A DNA stretch of 26,231 bases from an uncultured Collinsella sp. Lineage in GTDB: Bacteria; Actinomycetota; Coriobacteriia; Coriobacteriales; Coriobacteriaceae. The stretch's first letter is position 1, and the number at the start of each line of letters is the position of its first letter. The notes beneath the pieces are model-generated. The model was not told the origin of the DNA. It ran no database searches and saw nothing but the letters and a program-made list of their open reading frames with translations. The position numbers and the translations under genes were made by a program. The DNA is taken from the NCBI GenBank assembly GCA_900555745.1, contig USMH01000001.1, forward strand, positions 1 to 26,231. The letters run 5' to 3'. Positions 13,083-22,188 of this stretch are shown piece by piece.

Positions 13083-13090
13083 GAACTTTT

Positions 13091-14308
13091 TTACAAATTT
13101 TGAAGCAAGTCCAAAATTGTACCTGCGAGCTGGGGTTTTGTTAACACGGGAAGTTCTTGCGTACCTGCTGTACTCACGATCCAGGCCTTATTGGTATCGG
13201 TTCCAAAGCCTGAATCGGCGCGCGAGACATCGTTGGCGATAATGGCATCGCATCCCTTGCGGGCGAGCTTTCGCTGAGCGTACTCCACGACGTTATCGGT
13301 CTCGGCCGCAAAGCCTATCACGCACCGCTCCCCCTTTTGGCGCGAGAGCTCAGCCAAGATATCGACCGTCTCGACCAGTTCGATGCGATCCAAGCGCTCG
13401 CTGGCCTTTTTGAGCTTATGGTCGGCAGGGGCTGCGGGGGTGTAGTCGGCGACAGCGGCCGCGCAAATGGCCGCATCGGCCGTCTGAAAGGCGTTCTGCG
13501 CCGCCTGCAGCATTTCTGCGGCGGTCTGCACGCGCACACAATCCACGTCGCGGGGGACATCGAGCGATGTCGGTCCCAGCACAAGTGTGACCGCAGCACC
13601 GCGGCGAACGGCCTCCCCCGCCAGGGCGACGCCCATCTTGCCCGATGACCGGTTGCCGATGAAGCGCACGGGGTCGATCGGTTCGTGCGTGGGGCCGGCG
13701 GTGATCACGATGCGCTTGCCTGCAAGGTCCTGGGGCGCGGGGTTTAGCACCTCGCAGACGGCCTCGACAATGTCCTCGGGCTCGCTCATGCGTCCCGTGT
13801 CCACGTCACCGCAGGCAAGGTAGCCGCTGCCGGGCCCCACCACATGGACGCCACGGTCGCGCAACGTGGCCATGTTGGCCTGCGTCGCCGGCGCCTTCCA
13901 CATGCCGTTGTTCATAGCGGGTGCGATCACGATGGGTCGCAGCGTGGCAAGTAGCGTGGTGGAGATGAGGTCATCGGCGATTCCGTTGGCCATCTTGGCG
14001 ATGATATTGGCCGTCGCGGGCGCCACGACCACCAGATCGGGTTCCTGCGCAAGCGAAATGTGGTGGATGGGATCGGAGGGGTCGTCGAACAGACCTACAG
14101 CGACCGGCTCGTTGGTGAGAGCGCGGAAGGTGAGCGGGCCCACAAACTCCGTGGCATGCTCGCTCATAACGACCTTGACGCGCGCGCCGCGCTTTTGCAG
14201 CAGGCGCACGATATTGCACGACTTATAGGCAGCGATCCCGCCGGTAATGCCCAGCAGGATCGTTTTTCCCTCAAGTTGCATCGAATTGTTGGGTGCCGCC
14301 GTCATCAT
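13091..14308 (-). CDS. coaBC: Bifunctional phosphopantothenoylcysteine decarboxylase / phosphopantothenate--cysteine ligase
   Basis: The 405-residue fusion performs two consecutive steps of coenzyme A synthesis. The N-terminal flavoprotein CoaC domain (about 15-195) shows G-I-T-G-G-I-A-A-Y-K, the catalytic His in H-H-I-S-L-A, the substrate motif P-A-M-N-N-G-M-W and the redox Cys in Y-L-A-C-G. The C-terminal CoaB domain (about 205-405) has I-T-A-G-P-T-x-E-x-I-D-P-V-R, N-R-S-S-G-K-M-G and A-A-V-A-D-Y. The start codon is one nt after the stop of the zinc-ribbon gene. A second ATG follows directly, so the start is uncertain by one codon. It is the last gene of the minus-strand run before tRNA-Pro. 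Confidence 0.96.
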   Translation of the reverse strand: MMTAAPNNSMQLEGKTILLGITGGIAAYKSCNIVRLLQKRGARVKVVMSEHATEFVGPLTFRALTNEPVAVGLFDDPSDPIHHISLAQEPDLVVVAPATANIIAKMANGIADDLISTTLLATLRPIVIAPAMNNGMWKAPATQANMATLRDRGVHVVGPGSGYLACGDVDTGRMSEPEDIVEAVCEVLNPAPQDLAGKRIVITAGPTHEPIDPVRFIGNRSSGKMGVALAGEAVRRGAAVTLVLGPTSLDVPRDVDCVRVQTAAEMLQAAQNAFQTADAAICAAAVADYTPAAPADHKLKKASERLDRIELVETVDILAELSRQKGERCVIGFAAETDNVVEYAQRKLARKGCDAIIANDVSRADSGFGTDTNKAWIVSTAGTQELPVLTKPQLAGTILDLLQNL

Positions 14309-15028
14309 TTAATCTTCCTTGCTGGGAAGCACCAGCAGGCGGTGGCAATACGGGCAGTGCGTAATCTCACTACCGTCGTGGTTGAGGTCGCTCATGGACG
14401 ACGCCTGCAGCGCGGTGTGGCAGACCGTGGGGATGTTGCCCTTGATGGTCTCGACGGCCAGACCACGGAACTGCTTGAGCAGGCGCTCGTAATCGGTGAG
14501 CACGTCGGTCGGCAGCGTGGCAGCCAGCGCAGTGCGCTCCTTGGTGGCGGCGTCAATCTGGGCCTGGAGGTCGGCGGCCTTGGCGCGGGTGGCCTTGGTA
14601 TCGGCCTTCACGCCCTCTTCGAACTTGGCGATGATGGCCTGCGCGCGAGCCTCGCGATCGAGCGCCTCCTTGTGGGCGACGACGACGTCCTTGCGGGTGT
14701 GCTCGATCTTGTCTAGGCGCTTGGCCAGGGTGGCGAGCTCGTTCTCCAGGTCCTGAACCTCGCGGTAGTCAGAGCCGTCAACGTGGCGCTTTTTGGCGGC
14801 CTCGATGGCGTTGTTGGTCTGGATTTCGGTGGTGTTGAGGTCGTCCAGCTCAATGTCCAGGTCCTTGCGCTGGGCGTAGAGCTTGGTCATCTCGGACTTA
14901 AGCTTTACATAGGTCTTGCGCTTGGAAGCGAGCTCCTTGAGCTCCGGCATATTGGCAAGTTCGCTCTTGTTGCGAGCGAGCTCCAAATCGATCTGTTGCA
15001 GCTTGAGTAGCGTAGCGCCGGCGCTCAT
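14309..15028 (-). CDS. Coiled-coil protein with C-terminal C4-type zinc ribbon (DUF164 / CT398 family)
   Basis: The 239-residue product is mostly a long antiparallel coiled coil (about 5-180, heptads rich in L, E, K, A and R). A short C-terminal zinc ribbon follows (about 200-239). The family is widespread, often next to a Nif3-like gene as here, but has no settled biochemical role. The second knuckle is intact (C-P-Y-C-H-R-L-L). The first reads N-I-P-T-V-C-H-T-A with a single Cys where relatives have C-x-x-C, so zinc binding is incomplete or uses His. GGAGAG precedes the ATG, and the upstream nif3 stop overlaps this ATG as ATGA, indicating translational coupling. Confidence 0.82.
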   Translation of the reverse strand: MSAGATLLKLQQIDLELARNKSELANMPELKELASKRKTYVKLKSEMTKLYAQRKDLDIELDDLNTTEIQTNNAIEAAKKRHVDGSDYREVQDLENELATLAKRLDKIEHTRKDVVVAHKEALDREARAQAIIAKFEEGVKADTKATRAKAADLQAQIDAATKERTALAATLPTDVLTDYERLLKQFRGLAVETIKGNIPTVCHTALQASSMSDLNHDGSEITHCPYCHRLLVLPSKED

Positions 15029-15834
15029 AAGTTCTCTCCTTTTGTCACAGTCCACCATTGGCAAGGGTTCAGTATTTTAATCGCATGATGGGGGTCAACC
15101 CCGGCGTCAACCGCAGAGTTCATCAAGATATCAACGAACGGCTCCTCGGAGCGGTCATGGCCGAGCAGGATCACCGGCAGTCCGCGCAAGGCAAGGTCTT
15201 GCGCCACGTGGTAGCCCGCCTCGCCCGTCACGATCACATCGGCGCCCGCGGCGATGGCAAGCTCTCCAAAGTCGCCCAGGGAGCCGCCCAAAATGGCGAC
15301 GGTGCGGCACGGGCGATCTGCTTCTCCCCACACACGCGGGTCGCTGCCGAAGGCCGTGGCAGCGAGGGTGGCAAGATCGCGCAGCGTGCACGGGTCGTTG
15401 AGCATTGCAAGCGCGCCCAGGCCGGTGGCCTCGGGGTCGTCCACGTGCTCCAGCGAGCTCACGGGCTCAGCGCCCAGCAGCTCGCTCAGGCAGGTGCGCG
15501 CTTCGTGCGAGCGGTCCAGATTGGAGTGGAGCGAGATAATGCTCACGCCGCAGCGGGCGGCCTCAAACAGCGCTGCGCTGCACTGGGGGCGCGTCGCATC
15601 CGCCGGGCAAAACGCCTCAGGCGCCTTGATGTAGATGGGATGATGCGTGAGCAACACGTTGGTACCGGCCTCCAAGGCGCGGTGCACGTTGGCCCTGGTA
15701 GCGTCGAGCGCACAGGCCACGCCACGGATCTCGTCGTCGGGATCGCCAACGGATAAGCCTACGTGGTCCCAGGGCTCGGCGTCCGTTTTTGGATAGCGTG
15801 CCAGCAGGGCCCGCTCGAGCTCGGCGACGATCAT
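15025..15834 (-). CDS. Nif3-like dinuclear metal center protein (DUF34 / YqfO / YbgI family)
   Basis: The 269-residue protein carries the family's metal-binding residues: L-T-H-H-P-I-Y (near residue 64), S-L-H-S-N-L-D (near 100) and the C-terminal G-H-D-R-S-E-E. It lacks the central PII-like insertion domain of some relatives. Members bind two metal ions and are annotated as GTP cyclohydrolase I type 2 homologues or metal chaperones; the physiological role is unsettled. ATG at 15834 overlaps the desulfurase stop as ATGA. The frame is open further upstream, but that part lies inside the desulfurase gene. Its stop overlaps the next gene, the zinc-ribbon protein, in the same way. Confidence 0.87.
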   Translation of the reverse strand: MIVAELERALLARYPKTDAEPWDHVGLSVGDPDDEIRGVACALDATRANVHRALEAGTNVLLTHHPIYIKAPEAFCPADATRPQCSAALFEAARCGVSIISLHSNLDRSHEARTCLSELLGAEPVSSLEHVDDPEATGLGALAMLNDPCTLRDLATLAATAFGSDPRVWGEADRPCRTVAILGGSLGDFGELAIAAGADVIVTGEAGYHVAQDLALRGLPVILLGHDRSEEPFVDILMNSAVDAGVDPHHAIKILNPCQWWTVTKGENL

Positions 15835-17009
15835 GCGGCACCTACGATCGAGAGCAGCGTCTGGGCAAAGTCGTCCAGATCTCCCGGATTCACGCGGTCG
15901 TCGAAGGAAATGCGCAGTGCGCCCAGCGCCTGCTCGCGACCGATGCCCATCGCGCTCAAAACATGGCTGGGGTCCATGCTGCCGCTCGAGCATGCCGAGC
16001 CTGCCGACACCTCAAAGCCGGCGGCGTCGAGCTTGATGATGAGCTCCTCGGAGTCCATGCCGTCAATGTAGATCGATACCATGCCGGGCAGACGGTCGGC
16101 ATGCGCATAGTCGCCCATCGTGGCGTGAATGCGCGGATGGGCCGTAAGCGTGGCGTAGAGCTTGTCGGAAAGGGCTTGCAGCTTCTCGCGCTCCTCGGCC
16201 ACATGGGGCGTCAGCGTGCGGGCGGCAGCGGCAAAGGCGAGCTGCGTGCGCAGGTCCTGCGTGCCGGCACGTCGTCCGGCTTCCTGTCCACCGCCAAAGA
16301 TGCGGGGGCGCAGCGGCGTGCGGTTCTTAAGGTAGAGCGCGCCGGATGCCACAGGGCCGCCGATCTTGTGCGCGGCAACGGTCATAGCATCGACGCCCAG
16401 CTCGGTGACATCGAGCGGAATATGCAAGTAGCCTTGGATGGCATCGGTATGGAACAAGGCGCCGGCAGCATGTGCGGCGGCGGCAAGTTCGCGGATAGGC
16501 TGCACCACACCGGTCTCGTTATTGGCTGCCATGATGCTCACGAGTGCGACGTCGTCGCCGAGCAAGTCGTTCAGCGCGGCAGACTCGATGTAGCCCGCAC
16601 GGCAGGGCTGAACCAGGTCGACGGTAAAGCCGGTGGCACGCAGCAGCGGCAGGTTGTCCAGAATCGAATCGTGCTCGATGGCAGATACGATCACGCGGTT
16701 ACGGTTGCGGTCGCGCTGGCGAGCGCCCTCGGCAAGTCCGAGGAGCGCCAGCTGGTTGGCCTCGGTGCCGCCGTTGGTCAAGACGATCTCGGACGGGCGG
16801 ACGCGTGCGCCAAAGCTGCGAGCGATCTCGCGACGTGCGGCCTCCAGACGCGCGGCAGCCTTGCGGCCAAGTGAGTGCAGCGAGTTGGGGTTGACGCCCG
16901 CAAGCTCGCTGTCGTCGTACTCGCGCTGCGCAAGGAGCGCCTCGGCGCGCATGGGCGTCGAGGCGGCATAATCAAGATTCACGGGTATGCGGTTTTGACC
17001 TGCGGTCAT
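15831..17009 (-). CDS. Cysteine desulfurase (NifS/IscS family)
   Basis: The 392-residue PLP enzyme removes sulfur from cysteine as a persulfide for Fe-S clusters and thiolated cofactors. Key residues are visible: His113 (S-A-I-E-H-D), Asp189 (H-T-D-A-I-Q), the PLP lysine Lys215 (A-A-H-K-I-G-G-P) and the persulfide Cys340 (S-A-G-S-A-C-S-S-G). The short S-A-C-S-S-G loop fits the group I (IscS/NifS) branch. No scaffold (iscU/sufU) or mnmA gene is nearby in the window, so the acceptor is unknown. AGGAGG lies about 11 nt upstream of the ATG inside the end of rpe. The stop overlaps the nif3-like start. Confidence 0.93.
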   Translation of the reverse strand: MTAGQNRIPVNLDYAASTPMRAEALLAQREYDDSELAGVNPNSLHSLGRKAAARLEAARREIARSFGARVRPSEIVLTNGGTEANQLALLGLAEGARQRDRNRNRVIVSAIEHDSILDNLPLLRATGFTVDLVQPCRAGYIESAALNDLLGDDVALVSIMAANNETGVVQPIRELAAAAHAAGALFHTDAIQGYLHIPLDVTELGVDAMTVAAHKIGGPVASGALYLKNRTPLRPRIFGGGQEAGRRAGTQDLRTQLAFAAAARTLTPHVAEEREKLQALSDKLYATLTAHPRIHATMGDYAHADRLPGMVSIYIDGMDSEELIIKLDAAGFEVSAGSACSSGSMDPSHVLSAMGIGREQALGALRISFDDRVNPGDLDDFAQTLLSIVGAA

Positions 17010-17015
17010 AAGGGT

Positions 17016-17687
17016 TTATGCCTCCTGTGCGGCCTCGTTGCCCAACTTCTGCAGCAGCGCAACCTCAGCAGCGGGATCTTCGGACTTAAAAACAGCGGAG
17101 CCGGCCACGAGGACGTTGGCGCCGGCCTTGACGACCTCGGCAATGTTCTTGGAAGAAATGCCGCCGTCGACCTCGATGAGGGGCGAAACGCCGTGACGCT
17201 CGCACATGGCCTTGAGCTCGTGCAGTTTGGCGATGGTACCGGGGATAAAACTCTGGCCGCCAAAGCCAGGGTTCACGCTCATCAGCAGCACCATATCGAC
17301 GACGTCGATGATGCTCTCGAGAACGCAGACGGGCGTTGCGGGGTTGAGCACCACGCCGGCCTTGACGCCGCGCTGCTGCAGATGGGTGAGCGTGCGGTGC
17401 AAGTGCGTGGAAGCCTCGTAGTGTACGGTGATCATATCGGCACCGGCGTCGGCGTACCAATCGACGGTCTCGTCGGGGTTCGACACCATGAGGTGTGCGT
17501 CAACCGGCACCTTGGTGGAGCGCTTGACAGCCTTGAGGATGTCAACACCAAAGGTGAGGTTGCCGGTAAAGTGACCGTCCATGACGTCGAAGTGCACAAA
17601 GTCGGCGCCGGCGATCTTGTCGAGGTCGCCTTTGAGGTTAGCCATATCGGCCGAAAGAATCGAAGGAGCGATTTTAATGGAACCCAT
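17016..17687 (-). CDS. rpe: Ribulose-phosphate 3-epimerase
   Basis: The 223-residue TIM-barrel enzyme interconverts ribulose-5-phosphate and xylulose-5-phosphate in the pentose phosphate pathway. Family motifs are complete: I-A-P-S-I-L-S-A-D at the start, H-F-D-V-M-D-G-H-F (metal-binding His and catalytic Asp), V-D-A-H-L-M-V, S-V-N-P-G-F-G-G-Q-S-F and the phosphate-binding V-D-G-G-I. It follows gpsA by 18 nt and precedes the desulfurase by 6 nt, consistent with one transcript. AAAGG lies about 9 nt before the ATG. Confidence 0.96.
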   Translation of the reverse strand: MGSIKIAPSILSADMANLKGDLDKIAGADFVHFDVMDGHFTGNLTFGVDILKAVKRSTKVPVDAHLMVSNPDETVDWYADAGADMITVHYEASTHLHRTLTHLQQRGVKAGVVLNPATPVCVLESIIDVVDMVLLMSVNPGFGGQSFIPGTIAKLHELKAMCERHGVSPLIEVDGGISSKNIAEVVKAGANVLVAGSAVFKSEDPAAEVALLQKLGNEAAQEA

Positions 17688-17705
17688 GGTAGAAGCCTTT
17701 CTGCG

Positions 17706-18713
17706 CTAGTCGGTGATTCCGTAGAACTCTTGAGAGGGGACGCGGTCGGTGAGAATCTCGAGCGCCCTATCCAAAGTAACACCGTTGTAGAGCGTTTGCT
17801 CCACGGCAAAGGTGAGCGGAATGTCTACGCCCAGTGAACGGGCGAGTTCGCTCACACTCCGTGCCGCGACGGCGCCCTCGACCACCATGTGTGTGCGCGT
17901 CTGATACTCGTCGAGCGAGACGCCGTGGGCAAACTCGTAGCCAAAGGTGCGGTTGCGCGAATGCTCCGAGGTGCAGGTGGCGATGAGGTCGCCCATGCCG
18001 GCAAGGCCCATGCAGGTCATGGCCTGGCCGCCGCGGGCATGCACCAAGCGGCTGATCTCGGCCAGGCCGCGCGTCATGATAAGGGCGAGCGTGTTGTCGC
18101 CCGCGCCGGAGCCGGCGGAAATGCCGCACACGATGGCGATGACGTTTTTCATAGCGCCGCAAACCTCGACGCCGGTCATGTCCTGCGACAGATAGATGCG
18201 GAAGGCCGTGGATAGGAGCAGGTCCTTAAAGGTCTCCCCTATCTGAGGGTCTTCACTGGCGATGACGGCGGCAGAAAGTCCGCCGCGGCAGATCTCCTCG
18301 GCATGGTTGGGGCCGGAGAGCGCCGCCACGCGTGCCTCGTTGCCGATCTCGCTGGCAATGACCTCGCTCATGAGCAGGCCAGACTCGGGCTCAATGCCCT
18401 TGGTGAGGCAGAGCACCGGGGTGTCGGCGGCGATGAAGGGTGCTGCCTGATGGCATACGCTGCGCAGGTGCGTGGAGGGCACGGCAAAGATGACGGCCTC
18501 GGCGCCGTCGAGCGCCTGCGCCAGGTCCGTCGTGGCGACGACGTTGCCGGGCAGCTCGTATCCCACCAGATACCGGGGGTTACGGTGCTCGCCATTGATG
18601 CCGGCGGCCGTCTGCTCACTATGGGCCCACATGGTCACGCGCTCGGCTCGCGCGGCGGCAAGGCCGGCGACGGCGGTTCCCCAGGAGCCGGAGCCAATCA
18701 GCGCAACATTCAT
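17706..18713 (-). CDS. gpsA: Glycerol-3-phosphate dehydrogenase [NAD(P)+]
   Basis: The 335-residue enzyme reduces dihydroxyacetone phosphate to sn-glycerol-3-phosphate, the backbone for phospholipids. The N-terminal nucleotide-binding loop is G-S-G-S-W-G-T-A, and the substrate-side G-P-N-H-A-E-E and catalytic Lys in G-A-M-K-N-V-I-A are present. C-terminal motifs are A-G-M-G-D-L-I-A-T-C and S-R-N-R-T-F-G. AGGAGAG precedes the ATG. It lies 9 nt downstream of plsY, whose enzyme uses the GpsA product, so pathway neighbours are also operon neighbours. Confidence 0.96.
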   Translation of the reverse strand: MNVALIGSGSWGTAVAGLAAARAERVTMWAHSEQTAAGINGEHRNPRYLVGYELPGNVVATTDLAQALDGAEAVIFAVPSTHLRSVCHQAAPFIAADTPVLCLTKGIEPESGLLMSEVIASEIGNEARVAALSGPNHAEEICRGGLSAAVIASEDPQIGETFKDLLLSTAFRIYLSQDMTGVEVCGAMKNVIAIVCGISAGSGAGDNTLALIMTRGLAEISRLVHARGGQAMTCMGLAGMGDLIATCTSEHSRNRTFGYEFAHGVSLDEYQTRTHMVVEGAVAARSVSELARSLGVDIPLTFAVEQTLYNGVTLDRALEILTDRVPSQEFYGITD

Positions 18714-18722
18714 GACTCTCTC

Positions 18723-19406
18723 CTACTTATCGTCGGGCTCGGTGACGCGCTTGGTAAACGAGAGCTTGGACTCCTTACCCGTCATGAGCTTTTTGATGTT
18801 CGCACGATGGGCCCACACCACGGTGATGCCGATCATCGCCATGCAAAACTTGAGTCCCAGGCTGCTGTACGGAAAGACCGCGCAGGCGGCAATGGGAAGG
18901 CCGATGGCGGCGGCAAGCGAGCCCACCGACACAAACTTGGTGATGGCGACGGCCACGATAAACATGCCCAGTAGCGAAAGTCCGATGGGCCAGTACCAGG
19001 CGAGGATAACGCCCAAGCCAACTGCGATGCCCTTGCCGCCATGGAAGTTGAGGTAGGGCGAGAAGATGTGGCCCCACACCGCTGCCAGGCAAATGACGCC
19101 AAGCATCCAATCGCCGGTGGCTCCAGGCGCCATGATGCTCACAGGGAAGCCATAGCCCACGCCCGCGATAAGCGGACGGGCGATAAGGACGCAGATGGCG
19201 CCCTTAAGGCAGTCGAGCAGCAGCGTGAGCGCGGCCACCTTTGGACCGGCTACGCGCAGGGCGTTGGTGGTGCCGATGTTGCCGGAGCCCGCCTTGCGAA
19301 TGTCGGTGTGGTTGAACACACGGCCCAGGATCAGGCCAAACGGAATCGCTCCGATAAAGAACGAGACCACGGCGCAGATGGCGGTCAGCAGAATCGGATT
19401 ATGCAT
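18723..19406 (-). CDS. plsY: Acyl-phosphate:glycerol-3-phosphate acyltransferase
   Basis: The 227-residue multi-pass membrane enzyme transfers an acyl group from acyl-phosphate to position 1 of glycerol-3-phosphate, the first step of phosphatidic acid synthesis. The three PlsY signatures are visible: S-G-N-I-G-T-T-N-A-L-R (motif 1), the central G-G-K-G-I-A-V-G-L-G (motif 2) and a hydrophobic C-terminal motif with V-V-W-A-H-R-A-N-I. Its start overlaps the end of der by 8 nt. The family partner PlsX is not in the window, while PlsC, the next enzyme of the pathway, is encoded about 4 kb upstream in the same run. Confidence 0.95.
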   Translation of the reverse strand: MHNPILLTAICAVVSFFIGAIPFGLILGRVFNHTDIRKAGSGNIGTTNALRVAGPKVAALTLLLDCLKGAICVLIARPLIAGVGYGFPVSIMAPGATGDWMLGVICLAAVWGHIFSPYLNFHGGKGIAVGLGVILAWYWPIGLSLLGMFIVAVAITKFVSVGSLAAAIGLPIAACAVFPYSSLGLKFCMAMIGITVVWAHRANIKKLMTGKESKLSFTKRVTEPDDK

Positions 19407-20733
19407 CCTTTTGCTCCTTCTTCCTAAAGAAGAGTCGAATGGGCGTGCCGGAAAAATCGAAGGTCGAGCGCATACGGTTTTCCACGTAGCGCTGGTAGGT
19501 GTCGTTGACCAGGTCGCTGTGGTTGACGAAGAACGTAAACGTCGGCGGGTTGACGCCCGTCTGGGTCACGTAGTGCATGCGCAGGCGGCGCTTGCCGTCT
19601 ACCACGGTGTGGCCAAACTCGCGCAGGTCGGTGAGGAACGTGTTGAGGCGCGAGGTGGTGATCTTTTGCGAGCGCGTCTTTTCGGCCGCGTTGACCATTG
19701 CCCAGATCTTCTCGACGCTGCGGCCGGTCAGGGCCGAAATGCGCAGGTACTGGGCCCAGGGAGCCATGACGCCCAGACGGCGGTCGACGGTCTCCATGCA
19801 GGCCTCGCGCTTGCGGTCATCGTCGAGCAGATCCCACTTGTTGAGCAGCACCACGATGGCGCAGCCGCGCTCGATGGCCAAGCCCATGACCTTCTGGTCC
19901 TGCTCGGTGACGCCTACGGAGGCGTCGACGACGAGCAGCGCCACGTCGGCGCGGTCGATGGCGCGCAGACCGCGAACCATGGAGTAGTACTCGATGTTCT
20001 CGTACACGGTGCTCTTCTTGCGAATGCCCGCGGTGTCGACCATGCGGTAGTGCTTACCGTCGCGCTCGACGACGGTGTCGATGGCATCGCGCGTGGTGCC
20101 GGCGATGTTGGACACGATGGAACGGTCGGCGCCCAGGATGCGGTTGAACAGCGAGGACTTACCGGCGTTAGGGCGGCCGATGATGGCCACGTTGAGCGCA
20201 TCGGGGAACTCGTCGGCGATCTCGTCCTCCTCCTCGGGAAGCAGGGCCACGATATCGTCGAGCAGGTCGCCCGTGCCATGGCCATGCAGGGCCGAGAGCG
20301 GCGTGGGCTCACCGATGCCGAGCGAATAGAACTCCCAGATGCTGTCGTTCTCGCGATCGGGATTGTCGAGCTTGTTCACCAGCAAAAAGACCGGCTTGTC
20401 GCAGCGCTTGAGCATGCGGGCGACCGACTCGTCCTCCTCGGTGACGCCGGTGCGGCCGTCGACCACAAACAGGATGACGGCGGCTTCCTCGGCGGCGGCG
20501 AGGGCCTGGTCGCGGATGGACGTGGCAAAGACGTCATCGCTCTTGAGCGGCTCGATGCCGCCCGTGTCGACGATGGTGAACTCGCGGCCGTTCCAATCGG
20601 CCGTGTGATACGAGCGGTCGCGCGTGACGCCGCGGGACTCGTGGACGATGGCGTCCGAGGTCTGGGCCAGGCGGTTAACGAGCGTGGACTTGCCCACGTT
20701 GGGGCGTCCGACGACGGCGACGATAGGTTTCAT
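19399..20733 (-). CDS. der: Ribosome-associated GTPase Der (EngA)
   Basis: The 444-residue protein has the diagnostic tandem GTPase domains. Domain 1 shows G-R-P-N-V-G-K-S-T, D-T-G-G and N-K-L-D; domain 2 shows G-R-P-N-A-G-K-S-S, D-T-A-G-I-R-K-K and N-K-W-D. A C-terminal KH-like domain follows (about 355-444). Der acts in 50S ribosomal subunit assembly. AAGGAGAG before the ATG overlaps the end of the DUF512 gene 10 nt upstream. The acidic linker between the GTPase domains (L-L-P-E-E-E-D-E) is typical of the family. Confidence 0.97.
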   Translation of the reverse strand: MKPIVAVVGRPNVGKSTLVNRLAQTSDAIVHESRGVTRDRSYHTADWNGREFTIVDTGGIEPLKSDDVFATSIRDQALAAAEEAAVILFVVDGRTGVTEEDESVARMLKRCDKPVFLLVNKLDNPDRENDSIWEFYSLGIGEPTPLSALHGHGTGDLLDDIVALLPEEEDEIADEFPDALNVAIIGRPNAGKSSLFNRILGADRSIVSNIAGTTRDAIDTVVERDGKHYRMVDTAGIRKKSTVYENIEYYSMVRGLRAIDRADVALLVVDASVGVTEQDQKVMGLAIERGCAIVVLLNKWDLLDDDRKREACMETVDRRLGVMAPWAQYLRISALTGRSVEKIWAMVNAAEKTRSQKITTSRLNTFLTDLREFGHTVVDGKRRLRMHYVTQTGVNPPTFTFFVNHSDLVNDTYQRYVENRMRSTFDFSGTPIRLFFRKKEQKDA

Positions 20734-20743
20734 CTGCTCTCCT

Positions 20744-22186
20744 TTAATGGGTAGGGTAAGCGGGAATAGTTGAATTGGCGGGCGTTATGCCAAGGATGTG
20801 CTCCAGGGTATCGAGCAGCTCATGCGGCATGGTCGATACCACATGAACCTCGGCGCCGCGACCGGTAAGGCTTGCGAGTAATTCGTCACGATGATACTCG
20901 TCAAGGGTCATACCGTCGGCGTTGAACATGAGCTTAGGCACAAAGAGCATAACCCCCGCAAGGTCCTGCGGCAGCTGCTCCAGGATGTCGCAGGCGACGA
21001 TGAGGCCGGTTACATCTACGTTGCCGCCAAAGTAACGGTTTTTGATGGCCGTGACGGTACCGGCAAGGCCCTGCGGCGATTCCACAAAACGCGCCACCGT
21101 ATCGCGCGCGCTGGCGCCCGAGAGGCACAGCAGGCACTGGCCACGGGTGGCGATTGCCTCGCGAACGCGGCGCAGGCGCTCGGTATCGGCGGCGAGCACG
21201 TTGTCGGTCTCGTCCAGATAGGAGCGGATCATGCCGATACCGTCGTAGTACTGCGGGTAACCGTCGTAAAAGTCGGCCTCGGGCGGCTCGATGCCGGCAT
21301 CCAGGTAGAACTCGTCGCTCATCTGGAAGGTGTGGCGGCCAAAGCGTTCGTAGGCACGATCCTGGTAGGGACGGATCATGGCAATGGTCTCGCGCGCAAG
21401 CTCAGGTTTGTCGCTGTATGACCAGGTAAAGCGATTCTGGTGCTTGGTAAAGCCCAACGGCACGATGCCCAGGCTCGTGATCTGCTCGTGCTCCTCGCAA
21501 AAGCGTAGGGTCTTCTGCAGCTCCTCTCCGTCGTTCATGCCGGGGCACAACACAATCTGCGCGTGAATCTCGATGCCAGCGGCCATGATGGCCTCGAGCA
21601 CGTCCATGCCGCGCTGGGCGTTTCGGCCCATCATGCGGCGGCGGACATCGGGGCTCACGGCGTGGACCGACACGTTCATGGGGCTCATATTGCGTTGGAT
21701 GACGTTTTGGACATCTTCGTCGGTGAGGTTCGTGAGCGTGACGAAGTTTCCCTGCAAAAAGCTCAGGCGGTAGTCGTCGTCGCGGATGTAGAGCGTGGAG
21801 CGACCGCCCTTGGGCAGCATCGTCATAAAGCAGAACACGCAGGCGTTTACGCAGGTGCGCATGCCATCGAAGATGGGGCCATCGAACTCCAGGCCCCAGT
21901 CCTCGCCGGGAAAGCGATCGAGCTCAACGGGGGTGACGGTGCCGTCGCGTGGGTCGAAAACCTCCAATTCGACGGTATCGTCATCGGCCTCCCAGAGCCA
22001 CACGATCATATCGGTCAGCTGCTCGCCGTTGACCGTGAGCACGCGCATGCCCGGCTCGATACCCACATCCCATGCGGGCGATTCGGGGCGCACGTTTTTA
22101 ACGAGCGCGCCCTCACCCGGCTCGGGGTCGCGGCTGCGCCCGTAATCGGCCACCTCGGCGGCGTATGCGGGTACGGTCTGGTCCAT
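20744..22186 (-). CDS. DUF512 / PDZ-like radical-SAM-type protein
   Basis: The 480-residue protein starts with a PDZ-like domain (about 25-100: V-K-N-V-R-P-E-S-P-A, then G-I-E-P-G-M-R-V-L-T-V-N-G). A radical-SAM-like Cys cluster C-V-N-A-C-V-F-C follows (C-x3-C-x2-C, about 113-120), then an elongated DUF512 C-terminal region. This architecture is usually encoded directly upstream of der, as here, hinting at a role linked to ribosomes or membranes, but the reaction is unknown. The ATG at 22186 is chosen because it lies 2 nt after the ispH stop. The frame stays open upstream but only inside ispH. The Shine-Dalgarno is weak, suggesting coupling to ispH. Confidence 0.85.
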   Translation of the reverse strand: MDQTVPAYAAEVADYGRSRDPEPGEGALVKNVRPESPAWDVGIEPGMRVLTVNGEQLTDMIVWLWEADDDTVELEVFDPRDGTVTPVELDRFPGEDWGLEFDGPIFDGMRTCVNACVFCFMTMLPKGGRSTLYIRDDDYRLSFLQGNFVTLTNLTDEDVQNVIQRNMSPMNVSVHAVSPDVRRRMMGRNAQRGMDVLEAIMAAGIEIHAQIVLCPGMNDGEELQKTLRFCEEHEQITSLGIVPLGFTKHQNRFTWSYSDKPELARETIAMIRPYQDRAYERFGRHTFQMSDEFYLDAGIEPPEADFYDGYPQYYDGIGMIRSYLDETDNVLAADTERLRRVREAIATRGQCLLCLSGASARDTVARFVESPQGLAGTVTAIKNRYFGGNVDVTGLIVACDILEQLPQDLAGVMLFVPKLMFNADGMTLDEYHRDELLASLTGRGAEVHVVSTMPHELLDTLEHILGITPANSTIPAYPTH

Positions 22187-22188
22187 GA

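Noticed and set aside
19195..20754. 519-codon plus-strand frame
   Set aside because: It lies antisense over der and the start of plsY, both with complete family motifs. Long antisense frames are expected opposite high-G+C genes, and this one has no recognisable domain.
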